From Hungatella sp. (GTDB lineage Bacteria > Bacillota > Clostridia > Lachnospirales > Lachnospiraceae), in the NCBI GenBank assembly GCA_022792815.1, contig JAAWBS010000037.1:1-64000 (forward strand): DNA of 64,000 nt, read 5' to 3'. The notes beneath the pieces were generated by a model. That model did no database searches and was not told where the DNA came from. It saw only the letters and a program-made list of their open reading frames with translations. Position 1 is the stretch's first letter, and the number at the start of each line of letters is the position of its first letter. Position numbers and translations under genes: made by a program. Shown one piece after another: positions 23,595-32,201 of this stretch.

Positions 23595-24462
23595 AATACT
23601 TCTCCGACAGCCTCCCCAGTTCTCCGGACTCTCTCATCTCACCGATGGCCTGATTTACAGCCTCCCGAAGGCTCCTGGAGTCCTCCCCCTTTCTCACCGG
23701 AATCACCACCAGGGAAGCCTCCTCCGTCAGGGCCGCGATCTTCAAATTCCTGTCCGGATGGGCTTTCATATAATCATAATAGGTCAGCTCTGCATTCAGC
23801 GTGGCATCGATCCGTCCCGAGAGCAGCAGCTCAAAGGTCTGATTCAGGTCATCCACCCCTGTCACCACTGCCCCGTAGCCTTCCGCCAGCTCCGCGTAAG
23901 TGCTGGAAATGGTGTTGGCTGTCCTCTTCCCCTTCAGATCCTCAAAAGACCGAATCTCCTCATTTTCTCCGTCCACCACGATGGCTGTGCGGATAAATGC
24001 GTAGGGGTCTGTAAAATCATACTTCTCCTCCCGCTCCGGGGTCACCTCCACCCCATTGACCACCAGGTCATACCTTCCCGCGTCCAGTCCTGCAAATAAC
24101 CCGTCCCATTCTCCTTCCACAAAAGTAACCTTCACTCCCAGCTTCTCCCCGATCAGCCCGGCCACCTCCACATCATACCCCACCAGCGCATCACTCTCAT
24201 CGTGATAGGTCCAGGGGGACCAGGTCCCCTCCATTGCCACCACGATCTCTCCTTTCTCCAGGATCCTGGCCAACTGGTCCTTCCCCTGATTCTCCCCGCC
24301 CCCAATCTTTTCTTCTCCCAGGCCTTCCGTCTGCTCCACCCTCTCTCCATCCAAGCTGCTCTCCCCTGTCTGTCCGCCTCCGGCGCACCCCGCCAGAGCC
24401 AAACTCACCGCACTGACCGCCAAAGCCCCAACCGTCATCCTCTTCCATCCTGATCTTCTCAT
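23554..24462 (-). CDS. Polar amino acid (cystine-type) ABC binding lipoprotein
   Basis: A 302-aa lipoprotein: signal peptide with lipobox LALAGC, a Gly/Glu-rich tether, then a family-3 solute-binding domain. The ligand-site stretch EGTWSPWTYHDE, the pattern VGYDVEVAGLIGEKLG and the DFTDPY motif are typical of cystine/polar amino acid binding proteins. It is the third gene of a permease-ATPase-binding protein set. A 245-base spacer with a large palindrome separates it from the ATPase gene, which may lower or decouple its expression. Confidence 0.86.
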   Translation of the reverse strand: MRRSGWKRMTVGALAVSAVSLALAGCAGGGQTGESSLDGERVEQTEGLGEEKIGGGENQGKDQLARILEKGEIVVAMEGTWSPWTYHDESDALVGYDVEVAGLIGEKLGVKVTFVEGEWDGLFAGLDAGRYDLVVNGVEVTPEREEKYDFTDPYAFIRTAIVVDGENEEIRSFEDLKGKRTANTISSTYAELAEGYGAVVTGVDDLNQTFELLLSGRIDATLNAELTYYDYMKAHPDRNLKIAALTEEASLVVIPVRKGEDSRSLREAVNQAIGEMRESGELGRLSEKYFGSDISRDPKSVE

Positions 24463-24494
24463 CTCTCACTCTCTCCTTTTGTACAAATACTACT

Positions 24495-24689
24495 TAGGCA
24501 TTTGCGAAACTCAAAACTTGGCTGAATATTCTGACAATATGTTCCAGGAAAAGCCATTACACCATGGAACTGAGACCATAAAAAACAGGAGGGCCCTCTG
24601 CCCGAGTGTTTTTTGTTCTACTGGGCTCAGTGGAATGTCCGGTGTACGAAGGCTTTGTATGGAATATATTGTCAGAATATTCTCTCAAC
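24495..24689. repeat. Intergenic repeat with a 159-bp imperfect palindrome
   Basis: Left flank 24495-24532 and right flank 24675-24689 are the same as the short copy at 10747-10790. Between them, 24524-24682 folds on itself: GAATATTCTGACAATAT (24524) is the reverse complement of ATATTGTCAGAATATTC (ending 24682), and further inside AAAGCC, TACACC and CTGAG pair with matching words. Near the centre, AAAAAACA and TGTTTTTT flank a GGGC/GCCC stem, which resembles a two-way terminator. It looks like a MITE or REP-type element. Confidence 0.75.
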
Positions 24690-24707
24690 TTTAACTCTCA
24701 AAATTAA

Positions 24708-25451
24708 CTAAAAATATTCATGTTGATGCCCCCTTAAAAACTCCCTGGTCCTCTCCATCTTCGGCCTCTCGAAAAACTCCCCTGCGCCTCCCTCCTCCAC
24801 GATCCTGCCATGCTCCATAAAGATCACCCTGTTGGACACATTTCTGGCAAAATTCATCTCGTGAGTCACCACCAGCATGGTCATGCCCTCCCTTGCCAGC
24901 TCCCTCATCACCTCCAGAACCTCCCCGATCAGCTCCGGATCCAGGGCTGAGGTGGGCTCATCGAAAAAGATGATCTCCGGATCCGCCGCCAGTGCCCTGG
25001 CGATGGCCACTCTCTGCTGCTGCCCTCCGGACAGCTGATGAGGATAATGGCCGTACCGGTCCGAGAGTCCCACCTTGTCGAGAGCTCTCCTTCCGATCTC
25101 CCTGGCTTCCTCTTTCCCCATCTTCCGGGCCACGATCAGTCCCTCCGTCACATTGTCCAGTGCGGTCTTATTGAGAAATAAGTTAAAATTCTGAAACACA
25201 AACGCAGTCTTTTTCCGCACCCGGCTCATATCCCGTCTGGACATGCGGCTCATGTCAAAGGTCTCCCCGTCAAACACCATAGTCCCCTCGTCCGCAGTCT
25301 CCAGAAAATTGATGCAGCGAAGAAGGGTCGTCTTTCCCGATCCGCTGGAGCCTAAGATCGCTGTCACGTCCCCCTTTTCCACATGAAACGTAATCCCTTT
25401 CAGCACTTCCAATTTCCCAAAGTTTTTCCTGATATTTCTGATTTCCAACAT
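24708..25451 (-). CDS. Polar amino acid ABC ATPase (GlnQ/TcyN type)
   Basis: A 247-aa ATPase: Walker [13 protein letters not shown], the Q-loop [10 protein letters not shown], signature [15 protein letters not shown], Walker [14 protein letters not shown] and the H-loop VVTHEM. Its N-terminus [20 protein letters not shown] is typical of the cystine/glutamine group. It follows the permease gene by 39 bases. It powers import through that permease with the lipoprotein encoded downstream. Confidence 0.92.
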   Translation of the reverse strand: MLEIRNIRKNFGKLEVLKGITFHVEKGDVTAILGSSGSGKTTLLRCINFLETADEGTMVFDGETFDMSRMSRRDMSRVRKKTAFVFQNFNLFLNKTALDNVTEGLIVARKMGKEEAREIGRRALDKVGLSDRYGHYPHQLSGGQQQRVAIARALAADPEIIFFDEPTSALDPELIGEVLEVMRELAREGMTMLVVTHEMNFARNVSNRVIFMEHGRIVEEGGAGEFFERPKMERTREFLRGHQHEYF

Positions 25452-25490
25452 ATCCTGTGTCCTCCCTCCTCGTCTTGAACCTGCTCCCGT

Positions 25491-26177
25491 CTACTGGTCG
25501 GACAGATAGAAACTCAGTTTCCTCTCCCCCACCTGCTGCAGCTTGGTGAGCACCGTGGAAAAGATCAGGTAGATCAATCCCACCTCCATATAGAGAGCCA
25601 GCGGTTCATAGGTCCTGGCCACGATTCTCTGAGTCGCCATAAACATCTCCGTGACCGTGATATTGGCTGCCAGAGAGGTGTCCTTGACCATGGCGATCAG
25701 AGAGTTGGAGAGAGACGGGAATGCCGTCCGCAGCGCCTGGGGCAGCACGATTCTCCTCATGATCTGCAGATAGGACATGCCCACGCAGTACCCGGCTTCC
25801 ATCTGTCCCTTGGGCACAGACTCCAGGGCCGCCCGGATGATCTCAGCCCCGTAGGCCCCTTCATTGAGGGAAAAGACGATCACCGCCGACGGAAACGGAT
25901 CCAGCACGATCCCCACCCCCGGCAGACCGTAGAAGATCACATAGAGCTGAACCAGAAGAGGGGTTCCGCGAAACACCCATATGTAAAATCTGGCCAATTG
26001 CTTCAGCACCTTCACATCGGCGAACTGGACCAGAGCCATGAACACCGCGATCACCATAGCCAGTGAAAAAGAGATCACGGTCAGAGGGATGGTCACCTTG
26101 ATACCAGGCAGCAGAATTTTCCCAAAAGAATCCAGCAAAATGCCGGTCAGACGTTCACTTATCATCGCTTCTCCCAT
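25491..26177 (-). CDS. Polar amino acid ABC permease
   Basis: A 228-aa HisM-family permease with about five membrane segments. FRGTPLLVQLYVIFYGLP and the EAA loop YCVGMSYLQIMRRIVLPQALR are diagnostic. It likely forms a homodimer, as only one permease gene is present. A second in-frame ATG four codons in (MISERLTG) is also possible; the first has AAAGGA close by. It is the first gene of the set, with a terminator of the neighbouring transporter just upstream. Confidence 0.88.
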   Translation of the reverse strand: MGEAMISERLTGILLDSFGKILLPGIKVTIPLTVISFSLAMVIAVFMALVQFADVKVLKQLARFYIWVFRGTPLLVQLYVIFYGLPGVGIVLDPFPSAVIVFSLNEGAYGAEIIRAALESVPKGQMEAGYCVGMSYLQIMRRIVLPQALRTAFPSLSNSLIAMVKDTSLAANITVTEMFMATQRIVARTYEPLALYMEVGLIYLIFSTVLTKLQQVGERKLSFYLSDQ

Positions 26178-26277
26178 TTATCCTTTCTGTCGTTCCTTTC
26201 CGTTCCCCCTATTGTAACCGAAACAGCCCCCAATATCAAGTGCTCTGTTTCTATAAGGCTTCATGCTTTACAGGCAT

Positions 26278-26311
26278 AAAAAGAGCCAGGCGATACTGCC
26301 TGACTCTTTTT
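26278..26311 (-). terminator. Terminator of the DUF3798 transporter operon
   Basis: AAAAAGAGCCAGGC (26278-26291) pairs with GCCTGACTCTTTTT (26298-26311), with one mismatch. The A and T runs at both sides make it a likely two-way terminator. Confidence 0.85.
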
Positions 26312-26319
26312 GCCTGTAA

Positions 26320-27804
26320 TCACGCCGCCTCCGTCCCCGCGCCGGATCCGGCTTCCTCTTTCTTCGGTTTCTCCGCCTTCTTCCAGGCATGCATGGCCAG
26401 TGACATGGCGATGACGCCGTAGGAGACAAACACACGGAAATACTCTCCGATCACCGCGTCGCCGAACAGCTCTTTACCTGCCAGAGGAGACACGATAAAC
26501 AAGGTGTGGAACAGCACAATTCCCAGCAGGGCCTGCTTGTTGGTAGCCTTCTGAACCGAAGCTCCTCCCACCAGCAGAGCCGCGATGGCAAACTGGCCTA
26601 CCTGGGTGTGAGCCCCGTAGGTGGACACGGTCCCCACATTCTGAAGGAAGATCAGCTGCCCCCAGCCTGCCAGAACCGTGGAAAAGATCATGGCGATGAT
26701 ACGGGTCTTATCCACATCGATTCCCGCCGCGTTGGCCACGGTGCGGCTCTGGCCCACGGTCCTCATGTTCTGGCCCAGACGGGTCTTCATCAGAATATTG
26801 TTAAAGCAGCACAGGGCGCCGATGCACAGGTAGGTCATGACCGGAAGTCTCACGGCGATCAGCACCTTGTACAGTACCGGCACATAGGTGAGTCCGTAGA
26901 CCGCTGCCGCCAGGATGAGATAAGCGATCGCCTTCTCGACAGGGAATGGTTCTCCCTGACCTTCTTCCCCTTTTGAGGACTGAATCTTCCATCTGACCAG
27001 CCCCCAGCCCTGCCACAGAGCCGTGGCCAGACACCCTAACTCAACAGCTGACAGAAGCAGCAGACGATCCGCGGACAAAAACCGCTCCACCGGCTTGATG
27101 AACGTCAGACCGTAAACCGCTGCCGCCGCCACCGCCGTCCCGATGACGGATTTCCAGTTTACCTCCTGCTTTTTGACCAGCTTCACTGCCGTGGAACAGG
27201 CCAGGATGATCAGAAGCAGATAGAATGCCACCTCCACAATACTCAGCATGGGCACCGTATCCAGGGCATATTTCACTGTATCCTTCAAGTCGATGGTGTT
27301 CTTCACGCCGACTCCCGTGGGGATCATCAGAGTCGTATTGTTCATCTTGATCACACCGCCGAAGATGAACAGGAACAAAAGCTGATAGAGACCATCTGCG
27401 AAATATCCCAGCACCAGGCCGCCGATCATCTCATTTCCCTTCATATAATTGAAGAGCCGTCCCACCAGAAATCCGAAAAACGCGGCGATGGGAGTGGTCA
27501 GAAGGGCTGTGGCCGCAAAACCGCTGATCCCTGTCAGCCCCCAGTAGGTGGTCAGGAAGATGGCGATCTGAGCCGCCATGGCGCCGATGACGATACCGAA
27601 GTTCAGTCCCATGCCCGCGATGACCGGGATGATCAGGGAAAGTACGATAAAGGAGTTGCGGGCAATCCTGGTAAACAGCTCCGGGATCACAAAGGTCAGA
27701 GGCTGTTTGGATGCAATGGTTGCAGCCACACACAGGACAAGAAAGATGAACACTACCTTATTCTGAAAGAGCAAATCCCACACATTGATCTTTTTCTTAT
27801 TCAC
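26320..27804 (-). CDS. ABC permease of the DUF3798-linked importer (second, long)
   Basis: A 494-aa membrane protein of the sugar/nucleoside (BPD_transp_2) permease family, with segments from residue 11 onward and an EAA-like loop containing VANAAGIDVDKTRIIAMIFSTVLAG. The middle has an extra hydrophilic and hydrophobic block that makes it longer than its partner. The start is a GTG overlapping the partner's stop by 8 bases, with AAGGAGG before it. It is the last gene of the importer. Which solute it carries is unknown. Confidence 0.82.
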   Translation of the reverse strand: MNKKKINVWDLLFQNKVVFIFLVLCVAATIASKQPLTFVIPELFTRIARNSFIVLSLIIPVIAGMGLNFGIVIGAMAAQIAIFLTTYWGLTGISGFAATALLTTPIAAFFGFLVGRLFNYMKGNEMIGGLVLGYFADGLYQLLFLFIFGGVIKMNNTTLMIPTGVGVKNTIDLKDTVKYALDTVPMLSIVEVAFYLLLIILACSTAVKLVKKQEVNWKSVIGTAVAAAAVYGLTFIKPVERFLSADRLLLLSAVELGCLATALWQGWGLVRWKIQSSKGEEGQGEPFPVEKAIAYLILAAAVYGLTYVPVLYKVLIAVRLPVMTYLCIGALCCFNNILMKTRLGQNMRTVGQSRTVANAAGIDVDKTRIIAMIFSTVLAGWGQLIFLQNVGTVSTYGAHTQVGQFAIAALLVGGASVQKATNKQALLGIVLFHTLFIVSPLAGKELFGDAVIGEYFRVFVSYGVIAMSLAMHAWKKAEKPKKEEAGSGAGTEAA

Positions 27805-28888
27805 GTCCTGAACCTCCTTCCACCTGGCTTAAGGCATAGATGATGATTCCGTTGGAGATAACCAGGCGGGCCACCTCCGATAAATTGGACTCCGGTATAA
27901 ACTGGTTGGCCACCGGAAGCCCCAGCGCCAGGATCCCCTGAAACAGGAAGGTACCGATGAGCACATGGGTGATCTTGGCTCTCTTAGGGCTGGCGCCTCC
28001 GATGAGCACCGCCGCCACAGAGGTAAATCCCATCATCATAGGACCGTTGTACAGCTGCATGAAACCGTACCCCTGGGCATAGACCAGTATTCCCACTGCC
28101 GCCAGAACCGTGGACAGCACGGTTCCGATGAGCCGCATCTTATTGACATTGATCCCTGCCGCCGTGGCAAACATGGGATTGGCCCCTGCCGCGCTCATGG
28201 CGATTCCCGTCTTGGACCGCATAAACAGCCATACCAGAAAGCACATGAAGAAAAAAAACAGCAAAAGCCCTGTGGGGATAGTCAGATCTCCTATCTTGAT
28301 GGCCAGAGTCTTGTTCATGACATTGCTGAAGGAAGCCGCTAAGGAAATAGTATTTCTCAGCCCCTTTCCCGCATTGGGCCAAATCAGCTCTCCGTCTGTG
28401 AAGGGGAGGAGCATCCACCACATATTCATAAACGCGATGATAGAGAATCCCACATAGGTGGTGACCGTCATCTCCGAACCTTTTACCCTGTTTAACAGAA
28501 GACCGTAGAGATATCCGATTCCCACTGCCAGCACCACACCGATGACAATGGCAATGAGGATCGCCACCCACATGGCAAAAAGAGGAGAGATTGCTACCAG
28601 GGCCGGATATTCCGCAACTCTCAGCTGGATGACGATCAGACCTCCCAAAAGTCCTCCCACGATACCCATGGAAATACCGAAATTTAAACCGATCCCACAC
28701 TGTACCGCCGGCACCATGGCCAGGGCCAGGATTCCAAACATCCCCCAGCGCCTCAGACAATCGCTTAACAGCTGCATAAGATTCATGTGAAAGCCTCCTG
28801 CCGCTGCCACCAGGAACAGGAAGAACGAGACAATGATGACTCTTGGCAGACCGAATCGGCCTACCAGAGGTTTTAAGGGATTACGCAT
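27797..28888 (-). CDS. ABC permease of the DUF3798-linked importer (first)
   Basis: A 363-aa permease of the same family, with the loop FATAAGINVNKMRLIGTVLSTVLAAVG. The start is the ATG at 28888, with AAGGAGG before it; a longer frame upstream lies inside the ATPase gene. It overlaps the ATPase stop (ATGCGTAA) and the second permease start by 8 bases each, so the three genes are translationally chained. The two permeases should form a heterodimer. Confidence 0.85.
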   Translation of the reverse strand: MRNPLKPLVGRFGLPRVIIVSFFLFLVAAAGGFHMNLMQLLSDCLRRWGMFGILALAMVPAVQCGIGLNFGISMGIVGGLLGGLIVIQLRVAEYPALVAISPLFAMWVAILIAIVIGVVLAVGIGYLYGLLLNRVKGSEMTVTTYVGFSIIAFMNMWWMLLPFTDGELIWPNAGKGLRNTISLAASFSNVMNKTLAIKIGDLTIPTGLLLFFFFMCFLVWLFMRSKTGIAMSAAGANPMFATAAGINVNKMRLIGTVLSTVLAAVGILVYAQGYGFMQLYNGPMMMGFTSVAAVLIGGASPKRAKITHVLIGTFLFQGILALGLPVANQFIPESNLSEVARLVISNGIIIYALSQVEGGSGRE

Positions 28889-30494
28889 CTTTTTTTCCTC
28901 CTTTCCAGGCCCCTGACATAGCCAGACCGAAATCTGCGTCCGAGTCATCCGGTTTCAGGATACACGCCAGTGTTCCGTCAGAGACGATCCCGATGCGGTC
29001 TGCCACCGAGCGCAGTTCCATGAGCTCAGAGGACACGATGATCACGGTCATCCCCAGCTCTCGGTTCAGCTTTGTCAGATACTCTAAAACCAGCTTCTTG
29101 GCTCCGATATCGATCCCCCTGGTCGGTTCCGACACAAACAGGATATCCGGTTCCAGGGTCAAAGCCCTGGCCAGACAGACCTTCTGCTGGTTGCCTCCCG
29201 ACAGAGATCCTACCGGCTGTCTGATCCCGGTACAGCGGATGTCCAGAGTCTCCACCATCTCTTCCGCGTGCTTCTTCGCCGCCCCGGAGTCGTAAAGATT
29301 CATCCAGCCGATCTTTTTTAAGAACTTTTTATTGGTCTGCATGGCCGAAAAGATAATGTTCTGCTCGATGCTCTCGTCCAGCAGAAGCCCTACTCCTCTT
29401 CGGTCCTCAGACACAAAGGCCACTTTGTGATCCAGGGCATCCCCAAGTCTGCCCAGATTCAGCTCCTGTCCGTGGATCTTGACCTGACCCTCTGTGGGAT
29501 AAAGTCCCATAATCCCGTTGGGGATCCCCAGCTTTCCCTGGCCTGCCAGGCCGCCGATACCGAAGATCTCCCCCTTGCGGATGTCCAAATCGATCCCCTT
29601 CACCTGCTCGCCGGGCATATTGACTTTATAGTTCCTCAGCGATACCGCAGGTTCATCATCCCGGATGGTTCTGCCGTCCTGGGTGGTATCATCCACCAGC
29701 TTCTCCATCTTCCGTCCGATCATCAGCTCGGCGATCTCCACCACATTGGTGTCCTTGATCTCTTTCCTTGCCACAAACTCCCCGTCCCGCAGGATGGTCA
29801 TGGAATCTGCCACAGCCATCACCTCATCCAGTCGGTGGGTGATAAAGATGATGGCGATCCCCTGGGAAGAGATGACCCGCATGGCCTCCAAAAGACGGTC
29901 TGCCTCTGACTCGGTCAGTACTGCCGTAGGCTCATCGAACACCAGGATCCGGATCCCCGTCTTGTCAAGCTCCCTGGCGATCTCAATAAACTGCATATAA
30001 CCCACCGGAAGCCCGGCCACTTTCACATACTCCTCGATCTGAAGCCCGATGGTCTTTAACGCTTTTCTGGCATCCCGCCTCATGGCTTTAAAATCAAGAG
30101 ACTCCATAGAGCGGCCGAAGATACGGCTTACCAGATTGGGATTGCTGATCTCCCTGCCCACCTTGATATTCTCAGTCACGCTGAATCCGGGAATCAACAT
30201 AAATTCCTGGTGCACCATCCCGATTCCAAGCTCCATGGCCTTTAAGGGAGTATCGATCTTCACCGTTTCCCCTCCCACCTGGATGGTTCCCTCGTATCCG
30301 CCGGTGGTGTGAATCACAGGCATACCGAACAGGATGTTCATCAGGGTCGATTTCCCTGCTCCGTTTTCTCCCATAAGAGCATGGATCTCACCGGGATGAA
30401 TGTGGAGATTCACTCCTTTTAATACCCGGTTGCCATAATACTCTTTGGCAATGCTGTCCATTTTCAGGACATAGGTTTCATTTGCTTTATCCAA
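28881..30494 (-). CDS. Double-cassette ABC ATPase of the DUF3798-linked importer
   Basis: A 537-aa ATPase with two ABC cassettes, as in RbsA/XylG/YufO. The first has Walker A GENGAGKSTLMN and Walker B ILVFDEPTAVL. The second has a degenerate P-loop region GLAGQGKLG, the signature SLSGGNQQKVCLARAL and Walker B ILFVSEPTRGIDIG, where the usual Asp and Glu are partly changed. So ATP hydrolysis is probably asymmetric. The preferred start is the TTG at 30494, with AGAGGT seven bases upstream; the open frame extends 18 codons further. A TGTCCCGC/GCGGGACA hairpin lies just upstream (30527-30547). Confidence 0.85.
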   Translation of the reverse strand: MDKANETYVLKMDSIAKEYYGNRVLKGVNLHIHPGEIHALMGENGAGKSTLMNILFGMPVIHTTGGYEGTIQVGGETVKIDTPLKAMELGIGMVHQEFMLIPGFSVTENIKVGREISNPNLVSRIFGRSMESLDFKAMRRDARKALKTIGLQIEEYVKVAGLPVGYMQFIEIARELDKTGIRILVFDEPTAVLTESEADRLLEAMRVISSQGIAIIFITHRLDEVMAVADSMTILRDGEFVARKEIKDTNVVEIAELMIGRKMEKLVDDTTQDGRTIRDDEPAVSLRNYKVNMPGEQVKGIDLDIRKGEIFGIGGLAGQGKLGIPNGIMGLYPTEGQVKIHGQELNLGRLGDALDHKVAFVSEDRRGVGLLLDESIEQNIIFSAMQTNKKFLKKIGWMNLYDSGAAKKHAEEMVETLDIRCTGIRQPVGSLSGGNQQKVCLARALTLEPDILFVSEPTRGIDIGAKKLVLEYLTKLNRELGMTVIIVSSELMELRSVADRIGIVSDGTLACILKPDDSDADFGLAMSGAWKGGKKDA

Positions 30495-30607
30495 GTCACC
30501 AACCTCTTTCCTTTCATATGTTCCGATGTCCCGCCTCCTGCGGGACACGAAATCCGCTCAAAAACGATGAAGCCTTTGAGAGGTATTTTAAAAACCTAGG
30601 ATAGCAG

Positions 30608-30653
30608 AAAGTTCTGCCAACTGATGTCCTAAGACCCCCGTTGGCAGAACTTT
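30608..30653 (-). terminator. Attenuating hairpin between the DUF3798 gene and its ATPase gene
   Basis: AAAGTTCTGCCAAC (30608-30621) pairs perfectly with GTTGGCAGAACTTT (30640-30653). The T-run after it is weak. It lies between the binding-protein gene and the rest of the importer, a common place for a stem that lets the binding protein be made in excess. Confidence 0.65.
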
Positions 30654-30672
30654 GGATACCATCTACTTATTA

Positions 30673-31923
30673 TTACTCAAAAGTAACGAAATCAGACATT
30701 ACCAGGAAATGGTTCTCTTTTGCATTGCCGTTGTCATCAACATAGTAGTCCATGGTCATGGAAGCATCTGGCGCAAACTCCTCTGCACACTCCTGAATCG
30801 TATCACGCAGAACCTGCTCATCCAGAACCGCGCCTGCCGTCTGGCCTTCCAGAACCTTCTTGGCATACTCTACACCTGCGCTGATGAACAGCATGTTGCA
30901 GGGAACTCCCCAGGTGGATACGCGGCCGCCCATGTTATACTCCGTAACCTTGGCCTGAAGCTGCTCCATCATGTAATTCACATCTGCCTCATGGCCTGCC
31001 ATATCGATGTTGAGGGCTGCCGGAAATGCGTGGAACGGAGACGGACAGCACTGCAGGGAGTAGATCGCACCGTTCTCAAATACAGAACGGATCAGAGGCT
31101 CCTGCATACCGCAGTTGGTGGTGAAGAATACGGTGTCCTTGCCATACTTCTCGATCTGGCGGGGAACATCTTCCAGGATGAACTGCTGAGCGCCGGTGAT
31201 ACCAGAATCACCGGTCGGATCCGGAGCAGTCACATCTACCAGTTCAATATTGTTCTCTGCACAGTATTTCTTGAAATTCTCATGACGGGCCACGATCAGA
31301 GCATAGCTCATGTGACGTGGGAAGGAATAATGGATCATGGTCTTGGCGCCCTGCTTTGCGGCCTGAGGCGGAAGGACGATACCACATCCCGGCTCGTCGA
31401 CCTGAAGGACGATGTCAGCCTTGGGGTTGATGACACCCGGATCCTCACCCGGTGTGCCTATGATGAAGATCATGTCCGGACGAGTCTCACGGACCTTATC
31501 GATGGCTGCCGCTGTGCCTGGAATGGCCTGACACCAGATGATCGCCTTCACATCCGGATCGGAAGCCATAGCCACGGTGTTGGAAATTACAGTCTCGGTC
31601 TCAGTGGTAAAGTTATCCGGATAGGTAGAGGTGACGATCATATCGCCGTATTTCTCTTTCATCTTGTTGGCCTGAGTGATCTCCTCATCGCCCTGGGATG
31701 CCGTACCGGTAATAATACCGATCTTGAAGTTTCCAGCCGGCGCTGTAGTCTCGGCCTGTGCCTGAGTCGTCTCCCCGGAACCTGCCCCGGTAGTCTCTGC
31801 CGCCGCTGTAGTGGTATCTGCCGCCGCAGTGGTATCACCAGGCGCCGGCGCCGCCCCGCGGCAACCGGCCAGAGAAAGAACCATAGCAGCCGCAAGTGTC
31901 AGACTAAGTAATCTTTTTTTCAT
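30673..31923 (-). CDS. DUF3798 lipoprotein, ABC solute-binding component
   Basis: A 416-aa lipoprotein: signal peptide with lipobox SLAGC, then about 50 residues of low-complexity Thr/Ala/Glu tether, then a DUF3798 domain from KIGIITGTASQGDEEI onward. The domain resembles periplasmic-binding folds (GTPGEDPGVINPKADIVLQVDE, FFTTNCGMQEP). It is the first gene of a four-gene importer and is expressed from the promoter at 31996-32060. The ligand of DUF3798 proteins is not known to me. Confidence 0.85.
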   Translation of the reverse strand: MKKRLLSLTLAAAMVLSLAGCRGAAPAPGDTTAAADTTTAAAETTGAGSGETTQAQAETTAPAGNFKIGIITGTASQGDEEITQANKMKEKYGDMIVTSTYPDNFTTETETVISNTVAMASDPDVKAIIWCQAIPGTAAAIDKVRETRPDMIFIIGTPGEDPGVINPKADIVLQVDEPGCGIVLPPQAAKQGAKTMIHYSFPRHMSYALIVARHENFKKYCAENNIELVDVTAPDPTGDSGITGAQQFILEDVPRQIEKYGKDTVFFTTNCGMQEPLIRSVFENGAIYSLQCCPSPFHAFPAALNIDMAGHEADVNYMMEQLQAKVTEYNMGGRVSTWGVPCNMLFISAGVEYAKKVLEGQTAGAVLDEQVLRDTIQECAEEFAPDASMTMDYYVDDNGNAKENHFLVMSDFVTFE

Positions 31924-31995
31924 TACTGTCTCCTCCTTTTTTATACTTGGCTTTATCTCATATTCCTAAAAAGAATATCAGAGCAGCCAAACTTT

Positions 31996-32060
31996 ACTTT
32001 ATCGCCAATTTACTACGATAAAGTGGTTCTGATTATATCACATATTTCCGTCTTTGTCCA
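31996..32060 (-). promoter_or_regulatory. Promoter and operator-like inverted repeat of the DUF3798 importer
   Basis: TGGACA (complement 32055-32060), a 17-base spacer and TATAAT (complement 32032-32037) form a good promoter. From about the start point onward lies a perfect inverted repeat, ACTTTATCG (31996-32004) and CGATAAAGT (32016-32024), which could be an operator. The stretch 32061-32158 shows nothing else. Confidence 0.7.
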
Positions 32061-32158
32061 GCAACATTTGTACGCCAGAGGAAGATTTTGGAAGTTTTTT
32101 TTGTATTTTATAAAAACATCCTATTTTTTGAGGGCTTTTGGGAAACTTTTTCCAAAAT

Positions 32159-32193
32159 AAAAACTTCGGAGAACTGCTGTCTCCGAAGTTTTT
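32159..32193 (-). terminator. Terminator of the chemoreceptor genes
   Basis: AAAAACTTCGGAGA (32159-32172) pairs perfectly with TCTCCGAAGTTTTT (32180-32193), and leftward ends in a T-run. It starts 9 bases past the receptor stop. Confidence 0.9.
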
Positions 32194-32201
32194 ATCTATG
32201 A

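Noticed and set aside
30652-31911. A 419-codon plus-strand frame opposite the DUF3798 gene
   Set aside because: Exactly antisense to a lipoprotein with signal peptide, promoter and terminator.
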